A stretch of DNA of 64,000 bases, from assembly GCA_030737875.1 (NCBI GenBank), contig CM060922.1:758333603-758397602 (forward strand). Reading direction: 5' to 3'. The stretch comes from Allium sativum (lineage: Eukaryota; Streptophyta; Magnoliopsida; Asparagales; Amaryllidaceae). Made by a program: the position numbers and the translations under genes. This document shows, one piece after another, positions 1 through 11,412 of the stretch (the stretch's first letter is position 1; each line of letters begins with the position of its first letter). The notes below the pieces were generated by a model, which saw only the letters and a program-made list of their open reading frames with translations, did not search any database and was not told where the DNA came from.

Positions 1-313
1 CTCAGAATTCGACGAAACTAGTTTTGTTGGGACTGTATCGTGAAAACATAGCTAGATTTATTTTTCGGGAATTTTTAGGATCAATATGTGGCCCCGGCAA
101 ATTGAAATGTACGTTCAAATTGAATATACACTGATTTATATTTTGATTTTGATGAAAACTGATCGTAACGATCGAATTGGCTTACGATACATATCACATT
201 GTGTTCGGAATGGGGGTATTACCCTCGGGGCAATAGTCGTCGGGTTTGATTTGAAGTTCAAATGTGGGATTTACTTTCTAGAATTTAATTGAAACTAAAT
301 AATATAAAATTTA

Positions 314-365
314 TATATAAATACCCCCTCCGGCCAATCAGATCGCACAAAACCCTAACCCTAAC
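314..365 (+). promoter_or_regulatory. Putative LTR core promoter: TATA box and telobox
   Basis: TATATAAATA lies at 314-323. About 27 bases downstream, at 350-364, is AAACCCTAACCCTAA, a double telobox. Teloboxes are common just downstream of the start site in plant genes for translation machinery. The matching part of the 3' LTR (5665-5717) keeps the TATA run, but its telobox is broken to AAACCCTAACGCTAA. The inferred transcription start lies near 345-360, which makes U3 about 0.9 kb and leaves most of the LTR downstream of the start. Confidence 0.5.
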
Positions 366-1139
366 TTACGCCGTCACCCAGAATTAAGAGCCCAAATCGC
401 TCGAAACTTAATCCCTAAGATTCTCCTAATCTACTCAATATTTAGAGATGATTTCTGAATGAAAAACGAAGAGCAAAGTGTGCTCTTTAAATCCATATCA
501 ACTTAGTCAGATATGGTTAAGAATTGGGGTTGATTTTTGGGGGCGAGGGGCCGCCGGTCGTGGCGAGTTTGAGGGCGCAGCAGGCCGTCAGAGGTAGCGT
601 CGTTGACGGGGGAGGTGCGCCACGCTTAGGCCGATGCCGTGGACAGGTCAGATCGGCCTCCAATCATCCAGGCAGGCGGCAGTGATGACATTCCCAAATC
701 GAAGAATGGTTGAAGCGGTTTCCAGAAAAAATAAGGGGCAATAACGTTTTATTTAAACATTATTAAAGGGGTAAATTATATAATTAATTTAATTAATTCC
801 TAATTAATTATCAAACGTATTTATAGCCATATCTTCTTCATACGAGGTCGAAAAATTACAAACTTTGATTCGTTGCGATCGTAGGGACGAGAGCTTCGCA
901 ACAAAACTGACCGCGTCGAAAACAGAGCACGTCAGAATTTCAGACAATTTCAAATCGAAACAGAACAGAAATTCACATAAAGCTGACGGAGTGGATCCCA
1001 AAGTGAGAATTCTCTCACTTTAAATTTTCTGTACAGTTATTTATTTTGTAACTGCATATATGAACTGCTCCCCGTCGTCCACAGACCATGGACGACTTGT
1101 TTGATTGTATTCTGTGTGAAAATTGATCGTGATGTGAAA

Positions 1140-1500
1140 TGAAATATATATATACATATATATATTGAAAGTGAAAATATCGTATATATTGAAAATGAAA
1201 ATATCGTATATATATTGAAAGTGAAAATATCGTATATATTGAAAAGTGAAAATATTATATATATGAAAGGTGGAAATAATAGATATATATATGAAATGTG
1301 AAAACGGTATATATATGAAATGTGAAAACGATATATATATGAAGTGAAAACGATATATATATGAAATGAAAATGATATATATATATATATATATAATGAA
1401 AACGATATATATGAAATGTGAAAACGATATATATATGAAATGAAAACGATATATATGTATATGAAATGAAAACGATATATATATATGAAATGTGAAAATG
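1140..1500 (+). repeat. AT-rich minisatellite in element A LTR
   Basis: A degenerate tandem array of about 20-24 bases per unit, built from GAAAACGATATATATATGAA-like units with variable TA runs. It sits between the leader module and the conserved TCCGACCGTCGGA block. It produces long but meaningless minus-strand ORFs rich in Ile, Tyr, Phe and His. Confidence 0.85.
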
Positions 1501-2176
1501 ATTTGAGAAAAATATAATTTTTAACATATATATACACTGTATAAAATTGTCGTGTATATGGAATATTCAATTTTGATTAGAAATTGAATATGAAGTTGAA
1601 ATCATTTTGAAAATGAATTTAAAACGATTTATAAAATATGTTTTAAATGTAAATCGATGAAATATATATTATTTATATTATATATAAATAATATAATGGC
1701 CTGAATAGAACGCGTCGCGCTGCGGTAGTTCGTGAATTTCGACCATCGACTTCGAACAGACATTACGGGAGATCCGACCGTCGGATTCTGCTAAAACCGG
1801 AACCGTTAGGTTCGTGTCGAAAAGAGCTTTCCAATAAATATTAGAAATTTGAAATCTAACGATTGGATTTGGAATTATGTCCAAATCAAATTTGGAAAAG
1901 GTCGTTGTAAGTGCAGTTCCGTTGATGGAAATCGACTGTACGGGCCTTGATAAAATTATTAAAAATACCAATAATTTCTGTAAAATCGTAAGAAATGATT
2001 TGGTAAGAATTGGGATGAAAAATCCCATATTTGAAAAGATAAAGATAGATTTTTATCGAAATGAACTAGTTTTGAACTAGAATTATAATTCTGTTTATTT
2101 CTAAAATAAATAAAGGGGATTTGAAATGGTTTTGAAAATAACCAGAATTTCCAATATGTAAATTGAATTGGATTTG

Positions 2177-2221
2177 GGGTTTGTCGTGAACTGTGTTTAA
2201 ATGACATTAGTTCTTTAACCC
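2177..2221 (+). other. 46-nt-class hairpin, single copy in element A
   Basis: GGGTT opens and AACCC closes the structure. Inside it GAAC pairs with GTTC, and GTGTT faces GACAT with two G-U pairs. The same hairpin recurs two or three times in the LTRs of elements B and O and in the solo LTR. Confidence 0.6.
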
Positions 2222-3931
2222 GAGTAAAAGCAGGATTAATTTCCAAAAATCAGAACAATCAATATGAAATGATTTTATAGATGAAACCAATTGGAGTTTG
2301 AATAAATCTTTAATTAGATCTGAATGAATGAATGGTAATTAAATTTATCAAAATATGAAATGTGGTGTAAACCAAATGTACTTGGTTGTTGATATTGATT
2401 GTGACTGATTGATTGTTTGGATGGTGCTCGACCAGTTTATGAACAAAATATGCTTTTACATTTAGCATTGGGTTGGGTTGAAAATATCTGTGCGCTAACG
2501 CCTTGTGAAACACTTCACGATTTGACGATAAGGTGTTTAGCGATGTTGTGTTCATTTCAAATTTAATGAATGTTTTTGAAATGATATATTTTTCTTAAGT
2601 GAAAAGAAATGTATTCCCGATTTTGGACAAGGAATGTTTTATAAAAATGTTTTATAAAACAGAAAAAATTTCGAGGCCTAAAACCCGATGATTTCTAAAA
2701 TGATTTATAAATGTATTATGTGTTACATTGTGGTTCATCGCATATTCGATTAGTTGCTATTGATGATGTATCTGTTTGGTGGCGGAGAATTTATTCTCTT
2801 TCTTAACACCCCTCTTTGACACGTACGAGCTCAAAGGTTATGTGATTAATAGTGACTAATCATATATGTGAATTACTGATGTGAAGTACTATATTTTGAA
2901 AGTACTTGTGATTATTGTGTTGTGAAATGATTTTCCCTACTTTGGGATATGAAATGATTTAGTGTGTGGCTAAAGATTCGAGTAACCCTGAGACTAAAAG
3001 TATGGGTGAGAGGTCAGTGTAGCCTGCTCCTGTGGGGGTAGGTGCATCGTCGGTGTAGCCTGCTCCTATGTGGGGTAGGTGTACATTTATATATCGAGTT
3101 GGGAGGTGCGTACCCTTTGCCTTGTCGATGGGGAGCACGATATTTGGTTGCATACTTGCCTGTACGCATTGTTATGTTTTGGAATTCATATTTCCAAACG
3201 ATTTGATTTGAGATCCCAAAGTGAAATCTACTTTGATATATAAAGTAAGATATGTATTTCAAATGATTTGAAATAAGAAATCGGGAATAAAATCCGAAGG
3301 AATAATTTCTGTAAATTGAATTAGATTTGGAAAATCTAAGTGTAGTGATTAATCTAAGTGGGTAGATTGGGATATTGCATGTTGATTGATGCATAGTAGA
3401 TCCATATATCTATATTGATTGTTGTTTATACACTGGCATTCATGGGGGTAAACCCGTTCCGCATTAGCGGCGTGGTCCTGTGATATGCCATATGATTTAT
3501 ATAAGATTATAACTGTTTAGAGTTTCTCACACAAGTCCCATGACTAACTTGTAGTTTGCTTTTCCCTTGCAAACTCGGGTGCCCCTATTTTCCACACGGG
3601 TAGTCGAGTAGTTTTATTTTGCAGATATAGAGCAGGATTCTGGATTGAAGCTTTAAGCTGTGTCCAGGCATTTACAGTCTTCCGCTGTGTAGTTTATATT
3701 TCTGTTGTGCGTTGTATTACATTTATGTAAATTTATCTTCCGTTGTATTATTATATTTCGATATACTCTGATATTATGTACTCTGATGTAACATTATTAT
3801 GATATTTATAGAAGTCTTCTGTTATTTGTTCTGATGTGTTGTATGCCCAGAGTTAGCGTATGCAGGATTCGAACGGTCTTGGTCGATTTAGCGATCGATT
3901 AGGTCCGGGCGAAATCCGTTGTCGTTACAGC

Positions 3932-3943
3932 TGGTATCAGAAC
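3932..3943 (+). promoter_or_regulatory. Primer-binding site, element A
   Basis: TGGTATCAGAAC follows the LTR end by two bases. It matches the usual plant PBS for initiator-Met tRNA (TGGTATCAGAGC) except for one base near its end. Confidence 0.85.
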
Positions 3944-3993
3944 TTTGGTTAACTCAAATCTTTGGGGTACAACTCGTTAGAACAGAATAAAAG

Positions 3994-4111
3994 ACTCATC
4001 AGAGATAGGGTTAGTAATATCCTATAGAAGAATCCTCATTAGAGATAGAATCAATAGCATTCTAGAATGAGTAACTCGTTAGAGATGGGGTTAGAAATAC
4101 CCTAGAATGAG
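3994..4111 (+). other. Leader stem-loop array beside the PBS, element A
   Basis: Three related units sit just downstream of the PBS. Unit 1 has ATAGGGT pairing with ATCCTAT around TAGTAAT. Unit 2 has outer stem CTCATT (4035-4040) with AATGAG (4066-4071) and inner stem AGAAT with ATTCT. Unit 3 has outer stem CTCGTT (4075-4080) with AATGAG (4106-4111) and inner stem GGGT with ACCC. The same design occurs at 35643-35709 (element B) and 51456-51520 (element O) with different paired bases. The position fits a packaging or dimerisation signal, but that function is inferred. Confidence 0.6.
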
Positions 4112-4762
4112 TTGAGAGTGACAAGTTTATAAATAACGCATTTGTGATTATATATATAATCTGGTTTTAAAAATATGATTCTTTGACTATATATAAAAGC
4201 TATATATTTGAAAATTTAATCAACAAATTAATTGTTGGTTGTGTTGTGTGATTATTGGTTTGATTAATAAAAATATAGGAATGATAAAACCAATATGTGA
4301 ATAAACGGTATACGTAGCCATAATGGAACCGAATATTGAACTGTATTGAAAAATGATTACAATTGCATGCATATACATGTATATCCATTGAACAGGTCAT
4401 AGCAAAGAGGCTAGAGCAGAAGAATAAAATTGTTTGCCCGACAAATAGGTACATGTTTATTGTATTTCTTTGGGTTTGGATGATTTTATAAGCCGATTGG
4501 CTAGCCGCTTGGCTTTTTCTTTTTCTTTTGGATTGAAGAAGGCCATGGGAGGCTGTATGAAATATCCCTAAGTCCCCGGTGCAGGGGAGGTTATGGCGAA
4601 ATTTTTCGAACATTTAGGGTGTTAGCCAAATTTTTGAAAAATTTGAAAAAGTTCTTAGAAACTGAAAAGTTGAAGAACTTAAGCCGTAATGAAAATAATG
4701 AAAGTTGAGTTGATTAGTTAAACAATTTTCAGCTTCGTTCCTTTTCGGGGATGAAAAGTTTT

Positions 4763-4774
4763 AAGTGGGGGAGA
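4763..4774 (+). promoter_or_regulatory. Polypurine tract, element A
   Basis: AAGTGGGGGAGA followed by T and the LTR start TGTAACAACCCGG at 4776. This is the plus-strand primer site of an LTR retrotransposon. Confidence 0.85.
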
Positions 4775-4775
4775 T

Positions 4776-5922
4776 TGTAACAACCCGGAAATTCTGGGCC
4801 AATTTAAAAATTTTATTTTGGCAAATTTAATGAATTTTGAATATTTAAAATGGTTTATTTTAAATAATAACGACGAAAAATTTATTATCGACGAAGTTAA
4901 AACGAATAAATTTATTTTAATTATATAACGAGCCTGAAATGGCGCGGTATTTTGAAAATTCGATTTCAAAGTTCAAATGAATATACAGAATTTAATATAA
5001 GTCAGAATTGAATGAAACAAGAAATATTCGAATCTATTTAATCATATCTTTCTAATGGAAGTAAGAAACTGAGATTTCACTTTATAAGTTGAAAGATATG
5101 TCCAGTTTAAAATTCAGAAAATTCGCTGTGGAATTTATATATATTTTAATATATATAAAGGCCTTGAAATAGCCATTTTGCAAACGACCTCAGAATTCGA
5201 CGAAACCACTTTTGTTGGATCCGGGATGTCAAATTATTGCTAGGTTTCAAATTTCATAATTTTTGAAGCTAGTATGTGAGCGTGGCAAAGGAAAATGTGT
5301 TTGTTCGATTTCTATTAAATTGGATCGACCAGAAATGGGCCATTTTTCAAACGGTCTCAGAATTCGACGAAACTAGTTTTGTTGGGACCGTATCGTCAAA
5401 ACATAGCTAGATTTATTTTTCGGGAATTTTTAGTATCAATATGTGGCCCCGGCAAATTGAAATGTACGTTCAAATTGAATATATACTGATTTATATTTTG
5501 ATTTTGACGAAAACTGATCGTAACGGTCGAATTGGCTTACGATACATATCTCATTGTGTTCAGAATGGGGGTATTACCCTAGGGGCGACAGTCGTCGGGT
5601 TTGATTTGAAGTTCAAATGCGAGGTTTACTTTCTAGAATTTAATTAAAATTAAATAATATAAAATTTATATATATACCCCCTCCGGCCAATCAGATAGCA
5701 CAAAACCCTAACGCTAACTTGCGTTGTCACCCAGAATTAAAAGCCCAAATCGCTCGAAACTTAATCCCTAAAATTCTCCTAATCTACTCAATATTTAGAG
5801 ATGATTTCTAAATGAAAAACGAAGAGAAAAGTGTGCTCTTTAAATCCATACCAACTTGGTCAGGTATGGTTAAGAATTGGGGTCGATTTTTGGGGGCGAG
5901 GGGCCGCCGGTCGTGGCGAGTT
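4776..5922 (+). mobile_element. Element A 3' LTR, truncated
   Basis: It starts TGTAACAACCCGGAAATTC. From 5356 it matches window base 1 onward, including the TATA run and leader. Homology stops abruptly near 5922, inside the GC-rich leader after GTCGTGGCGAGTT, where unrelated sequence begins. The rest of the LTR does not resume in this window, so this is a deletion or a rearrangement breakpoint rather than a simple insertion. Confidence 0.8.
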
Positions 5923-6198
5923 CCACCTCATTCAACAAAAACTCAACCTGGCTTCACCGCTACTTCAACCTCGACACCTAAACGTCTCTCTGGGAACTCA
6001 CCTCCCATTGATCGATCACTTGAGCAACCCGTACAAATCGATCAAAGCTCGGGAACCCAAACTCATGCAAAAAACCTAAAATACACCCTTAATGCAACCC
6101 GAGACCGCCAAAGGCCTGTCGACTATCACAAGGCTTTGTCTTACCCTGTTGAGGCCTCAACAGTAGTCACCTCTCTAGCAATTGAAGAATGTCGATGA
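5923..6198 (+). pseudogene. Unidentified coding-like fragment
   Basis: An open frame of about 90 codons runs from the breakpoint of the element A LTR to a TGA at 6196-6198. The residues are Thr-, Ser-, Pro- and Gln-rich, with a basic stretch near the end. The frame is open upstream only because it continues into the LTR by chance, so there is no native start. I do not recognise a domain. It could be a broken exon of a host gene or transposon, or a chance frame. Confidence 0.2.
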
Positions 6199-7589
6199 AA
6201 TCGATATTTTTTCCCAATTGTACACTTTCGATAGAAAAACACCCGATACATAACTAAAAATCATGAAATGACTCTTAAAGTTCAAGTCTTTCTATGACTA
6301 ATCATCTGGTATCATCCAAACTTAAGTCCACACTCTTTGGTATTCGACCAAAAGTCGTGTTGTTTACTGGTATATCCATATTGCTTTGCTCATACTTAAT
6401 GAGACATCATGAGATCATTTTAAAAACAAACTAGACAAAAAAAAAACAAATAAGTTGTTGTTTGAATGTTTTGATTAATATTGTCTAAACTTTAAGTTTA
6501 TGATTTTAGAATGTCATGATAATCAAGCTTAAGCAGGAACAGTATTGCATATTGGTGTTTACTGTAAGCAGTTTGCATCTGTGTGTGTCTATGCACTATG
6601 TGTTCACTTATTCAACGATTTTCAAGCATGGAAACATAAGAGAAAATGATAAATTCAGATTTAATACACATGTTTTATTGGATATTTAGATGTGAAAATA
6701 AGGGACACGCCTTAGAAAGTTTGGAAATTAAAACGATATCCTCCCCAACTTTCAAATGCAAAGTGGGTCCGTATTTAGGATCTTATGTGTTTTTCAAAAA
6801 AAACGCCGACGACTGAAAAAAGGTAAATATTCCTAGAAGCATGCAGAAAAAAACTTAAGAAAGTTCGTCAAATTATGCAACTATTACCAGTATATGCAAG
6901 CATGTATGCATGTACTCATCTAGGGTTTATATTGAAAATCTGGATGAATATATGCATGCATGTGTAACACCTCGTAAATTTAAATATTAAAGTTAACAAA
7001 TTAAAGAACACTTAATTTCAAATGTGAGAATTAAAGAATACTTAATTTTGTGTGTTGCATGAGAGGAGTGATTGTGTGTATGACATGCATAGTTGTTTTG
7101 TACTATTGGGAATACATATTTAAATTTTTATGTTTTTATCACTTATGGGAATTATTTATAGATGCAGTGAGTATTTGTTAGTTTTTGCCACTTACATTAC
7201 CAGGTTTCCATTGAGTGGATAGATTTTGTATAGATGTAGTGAATAACTTGAATTTGTTTCAATATTCCATTGAATGGAGATCACTTACATTACCATTGGT
7301 CTAGGATGATTGCAGTAAGTAATTTTACTACTGCACTTTCTAATACTATGTTGCAGACTTTCGAAACATTGGCAAAATACGTACGGTTATTAATACACTT
7401 TAAAACATTGATTTTTGCAGTAAGTAATCTAACTTTTGCTTAATTTTTGTTCCATTTTTTTTCCTTCTGCTCCTTGACTGTAACATATTCTTACTGCTCC
7501 TTGACTATAACATATTATTTCCAGCATATCATGTGAACTTCAACTGTTATGAGATACCAGTATGAAAACAAATAGCCCATGAAACAAAA
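6199..7589. other. Low-copy AT-rich stretch without recognised genes
   Basis: No repeat in the rest of the window matches this stretch. It has a CATGCA-rich patch at about 6895-6965. Directly after that patch is TGTAACACCTCG (about 6962), which looks like the first bases of an LTR but has no recognisable continuation. Near-duplicate phrases built on CACTTACATTACCA occur at about 7188 and 7268. Confidence 0.4.
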
Positions 7590-7621
7590 TTAAGTAGAAT
7601 TAGCGTATGATGAAATGATAC

Positions 7622-7949
7622 CTATGGCTGGAGTTGGAATATGTTCATATTCTTCAAACAATTGATTAACATCTAGCTCAAGCAATGGAGTGTCAGACTC
7701 TTGATTAGGATCCATATTTAAATCGATTACTATATTTTCTGTAGAAGATGATCTGACTACCATTGGAACGCAATCCTCCGTATCCAAATTTTTTTCTTCT
7801 TCGGGAATATTTGAGCCATGACTGCTAGAGAACAATTCATGTTCATTATTTGTGTTACCCTCAGCGCTCAAAGGAGCATGGTGCTGTTCAAAAGGAAATT
7901 CTTCCTTATCCACTGTCGGTGGGAAATTTAGATCAATGTGCTGAAGCAT
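7622..7949 (-). CDS. Possible first exon with two EAR-like IDLN motifs
   Basis: Read on the minus strand, an ATG at 7949 opens about 109 codons. The product is strongly acidic and contains IDLNFPP at residues 5-11 and IDLNMDP near residue 75. DLNxxP-type EAR motifs recruit co-repressors in plant transcription regulators. The frame meets a good splice donor, CCATAG|GTATCA, at 7622/7621 before the stop at 7590. An acidic N-terminus of this style occurs in some FAR1/FHY3-related proteins, but no zinc finger or transposase-like domain is visible in the roughly 1.4 kb downstream on this strand. It may be an isolated exon, a gene truncated by rearrangement, or a chance frame. The splice site and family are inferred. 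Confidence 0.35.
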
Positions 7950-8629
7950 TTTAGTTGAAGATCTGGATATGTTCTATGTAGGATTTCCATTTTCTGATTT
8001 GGCATTTTATATAGACAAATGAAACTACATAATTTTAGTTTTGGCTTCATTCTAAAATACGAAATTCAAACACAAAAAATTTCATTATATTTTCATGAGT
8101 TTTGAAGGAGGCGTTTGAATTATGGATGTTGCATGAAGAGTTTGATGGCAATATGAGTAAATGATGTTTGCATGAAAATAAGAGCCATAAATAGCCACTC
8201 ATGCAAAATGAATCTCGTATGCTGGACACAATTAATTAAAGCATGGGCTAAACTAATAGATTCATTTTCTTAATTCGTGTGCTGATGTCTAAAACATCAT
8301 ATAATGTGGAATAGAGGGAGTATATAATATAAACACCTTGTTCCATATTAAATATTAATTATCAAAATACATTTTATAAATGTTGAATTCATAGAGTTGT
8401 TGTTATTATCCTTATAAACATATTTCTTTAGTACAATATATATACACACACCATATCCAACATCATATTTATGAATATTTTGTAAAATATTAAATTATTT
8501 TGTTCTTTAAGCAAAAAAGTTTCAAACCTATATTAATTAGAATAATAAATCTTAAGCAACTTATTAATATCTTAGGATAGGTTTAAAACATACAAAAAAA
8601 CTGAAACTTTAGACAAGTGCGAATTTCTC
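7950..8629. other. AT-rich spacer upstream of the IDLN exon
   Basis: No open frame or repeat stands out. It would hold the promoter of the minus-strand exon if that exon is real, but I cannot point to a specific box. Confidence 0.3.
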
Positions 8630-9095
8630 TGTTAATGGCGACTGGATTTTCTCCCTTTTTTTCTTCGTTTCTTCTTCCCTTCCTCAAACAGCCTCTCTAA
8701 TTGTTTCTCCTTTCTTTCCCTCTCCCTTGTCTTCTATACGATCTTTTATTCCCCATTCCAGCTTTCGTCTATGTGGAGAATTTTTTTATCGATCCCAACT
8801 TCATATCTCGAACGAATTTGTTCCATTATGCCCAGATTTAGCTTGCCGAACCATGTTTTTCACTCACCTAACCCTAAATCTGGCTTCACCTAACCCTAAA
8901 TCTGCCTTTTCATACTGTGTTCCTCCCTTCCTAAGTCATATCTATTTTCTTGGTGGCATTTGCGACTTCTCGCGACCCCCTGCGCATGCTGCAGATACTC
9001 TAGTAATCAATCACAACAATGCTTGTCAACTCACTGAAAGGAATATATTATCCTTGGTTAAGATTGTGGATCGAAGTTTACTTCGATGTGCTGGT
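8630..9095 (+). other. Exon-like pyrimidine-rich segment ending at a splice donor
   Basis: A TC-rich leader (about 8640-8740) is followed by an open frame from the ATG at 8727. It runs into GTGCTG|GTGAGT at 9090-9096, a strong plant splice-donor match. The sequence after it (about 9100-9700) is rich in T and G, like a plant intron. The frame continues past the donor to 9122 without resembling a known protein. It could be the 5' end of a degenerate gene or of an unrecognised transposon. Confidence 0.25.
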
Positions 9096-10499
9096 GAGTT
9101 TTTCGTTGTTTCTTTCGGTTGACTTTTATCTTGTAGTTTTTGTTTGGGCTTGGATGGGTTGTTGTCTATGTTATCTGGTTTTTGGTCTTGTGTTGTATGT
9201 TGTGAGTGCTTCGACTTGTGAGATGTGGTACTTTGTGTTGAGTTTTTTCTTGCTTTTCTGGTGATTGGTTTGTTAATTTTTTGGGGGTGCTTGGTGGTTT
9301 ATTTTAATGATACAACAAGTTAGAAATGTTTCATTGAGCTGTTTTGACATCATACCCGGTTTACCTCCTCAGTGATTGCCAATGGCAATGGATGGGTAGC
9401 TTGGATGTGGGTTGCTTGGATGCAGTCTCTTCTCAAATGCTTTTCTATTGCTATCTTTGATTTTTTTTTTCTTTCGAAACCTTGTCAAGTTCTTGCTGTG
9501 CTATGGGTTTGATTCGGGTGAGTTGGATGTGGTTTTGTTTATGTCATTTAACCAGTCGATGTGCTAGTATGGTAGTGGAATTCTTTTCTGCACTTTGTAG
9601 TTTCTCTATTGAGATGCCTATATGTCAAATTAGGGCTGTTGGCAGTTGCTTATGTTTATAGCTTAGGTCTTATGTGATTTTGTTTTTGGTATTTTTATCA
9701 CCCTGCGAGGTGAAGGTCAATTTTTATGATGTAATGTCTATGTAATATGGTTTGTAAATGTGTCGAGTTTTAAACTATTGCACTGTGTCGCTCCCTACAT
9801 GGAGGTTTGAGTAGTTAGAGCGAACGATCCACTCTAAAAACCGTTTGCAATTGGTAGGCAACATGTCTATCTCCTATACTCATTGTATTTATTATTTGTT
9901 ATAATAAAAAAATATTAAAAATATTACTTATTCTTTTACTTATGATTTTTATTCAAATAATATTTTTTTATAATTGTAATCTTAGATATACTAAATTATC
10001 AAAACTAAAAATCAGTTTATTATTCAAAGCTAAAAACCCAATAAATGTATTCCTATTTATATTTTCATCTTCAAACGAATAATTTATAAATAATAACAAA
10101 AGTTTTAGATTAAATTCTAAGTCATTACTTAAAAATTAAAAAGTGTTATTAATTTATTAAATCCATTTATTGAATATTTAAAATAAATTAAATATTCATG
10201 AATTTTAAAATAGGAAAATTCCCAGGTTGTTATGAACACAAATTTCAACCCTCCACTTCCTGTTTTCCTTTACTTCTTTGTTTCCACCTTTCTATTTCTC
10301 TACTTCTTTTATCTTTTTCCACTCTACTTTAAAATAAAATAAACCTCCTCCTCATTTCAAAAATCCATAATTCTCAATTTGATTAAAGCTTTCAATTCTT
10401 CCAATAACAAAATTGTTTCTTATAGTCTCTACTAATTTAAAAAAAAATTGCTCATTGTTTCATGTATGGATTGATAAATATTGTATAACAACACAAAAT
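9096..10499. other. T-rich, then very AT-rich spacer
   Basis: About 9100-9880 is T/G-rich and intron-like. About 9890-10210 is very AT-rich, with no motif I can assign. No gene seen. Confidence 0.35.
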
Positions 10500-11412
10500 T
10501 TTAGTTATTAGGTTTTCAACATTCAATTAATTTTAAACATTTAAATGGTTGGATCTTTGGAATTTAATAAGTTGATTTCCAATTTAGCAGTTATTTAAAT
10601 AATTGAAATAGGGAACTGGATATTAGTTAAACGAATTTGACAATTTCATTTATCATCGTTTAGTTAATCGAATAAATCCATTTAGTACGTTAATTGATAA
10701 TAATAAATAATTTGGATTTAAATCGATATTTAGATCATATTTTAAAATAATATTTTAATCTGGAAAATAACAAATTTTCAAACGATCTCGGAATTCAACG
10801 AAACCAATTTCATCTGATCCGGAATGGTAAATAATTATAAGATTTTAATTTTTGTATTCGTTGGAGTTGTTATGTGGTCATACGCAATATAAACATGTAG
10901 CAAAATCGATTTGAATTTATAATTTGTTTGAATAATAACTGTTAAATACTACTGAATTAGATTCCAAACAAATTTCATTATTTTCAAAATATGGGTTATT
11001 AGCTATGGATGTTAGTTAGAATGTCTTGTTTCATGTTCGAAACTTTTCGAACTCGATTATTAGTGTTCTAGAGAGGCTATATGAGCATCTTAACCTTTTT
11101 TATTCTAAAACGTTAGCCTCCACTTTTTTTTCTTCAATCCAATAGCCATAATTTAATCTTTCAGTCTGTATTTAGCAAAAATTCCAACTAGAAAATTGTT
11201 TAAATTGTTCTCATCGACAATTAGAGTTCATCCGAGCAGGGCACTCGATGATCGGAGGTCATGGGTGGTGGGAATTACGCCAGAACGGAATAGGGGCTGC
11301 TTTTATGTTTTTGGCCACTACGTCGTCATCTCGACGTTATGGTTGAGGGGTCTGAAGGATGGAGGAAGGGAATGAGGTGCTTGAGTTAATAAACGGGGGT
11401 CTAGTGGAAAAT
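10500..11412 (+). mobile_element. Degenerate LTR, left part
   Basis: Around 10783-10900 is a diverged copy of the LTR phrase found in elements A, B and O: a CTCGGAATTC motif, then ACGAAACC, then a GGATCCGGAATG-like stretch, and a TATGTGGTC-like end. Similarity is patchy, so the edges are uncertain. Element C interrupts it at 11413 and related sequence resumes at 21333. Confidence 0.5.
11408..11412 (+). repeat. Left target-site duplication of element C
   Basis: AAAAT immediately before the TG of the LTR. The right copy at 21328-21332 reads CAAAT, one mismatch, as expected for an older insertion. Confidence 0.65.

Larger units (their letters stand above)
1..3929 (+). mobile_element. Element A 5' LTR, left end outside the window
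   Basis: This is the 5' LTR of a non-autonomous LTR retrotransposon. Base 1 aligns with base 5356 of the 3' LTR, so about 580 bases lie off the left edge and the full LTR is about 4.5 kb. It ends in TTACA at 3929, followed two bases later by a primer-binding site. It contains a TATA-like box, a telobox, a GC-rich leader (about 530-700), an AT-rich minisatellite (1140-1500), a conserved block with TCCGACCGTCGGA (about 1690-2080) and one copy of the 46-nt hairpin (2177-2221). No gag or pol reading frame is present; the short ORFs here are chance frames. Superfamily is inferred as Ty3/gypsy from the end sequences and 5-bp TSDs of its relatives. Confidence 0.85.
3930..4775 (+). mobile_element. 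Element A internal region, non-coding
   Basis: Only 846 bases separate the LTRs, far too little for gag-pol, and no frame resembles either. It holds the PBS, the stem-loop array, a stretch conserved in elements B and O (about 4390-4460, including a run with CCCGACAAATAGG), and a short hairpin (CCCC, six bases, GGGG near 4576). The last 40 bases before the 3' LTR resemble the 3' edge of a Ty3/gypsy pol region followed by the purine tract. Confidence 0.8.

Noticed and set aside
86..292. 68-codon ORF repeated at 5441-5647
   Set aside because: It lies in the U3 of the two element A LTRs, upstream of the TATA box, and is absent in form from B and O.
349..365. Interstitial telomere
   Set aside because: Only two and a half CCCTAA units; better explained as a telobox.
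1037..1570. 177-codon minus-strand ORF and overlapping 90-codon ORF
   Set aside because: Both are translations of the AT-rich minisatellite; the residues only repeat Ile, Tyr, Phe, His and Ser.
1877..2080. Small ORF conserved in LTRs (MSKSNLEKVVVSAV...), also at 61594-61821
   Set aside because: The 5' LTR of element O has an in-frame TAG at 26884-26886, and element B has ACG in place of the start. Similarity is explained by LTR homology and local stem-loops.
6962..6975. TGTAACACCTCG as a further LTR start
   Set aside because: No LTR-like continuation, PBS or partner copy could be found in the window.
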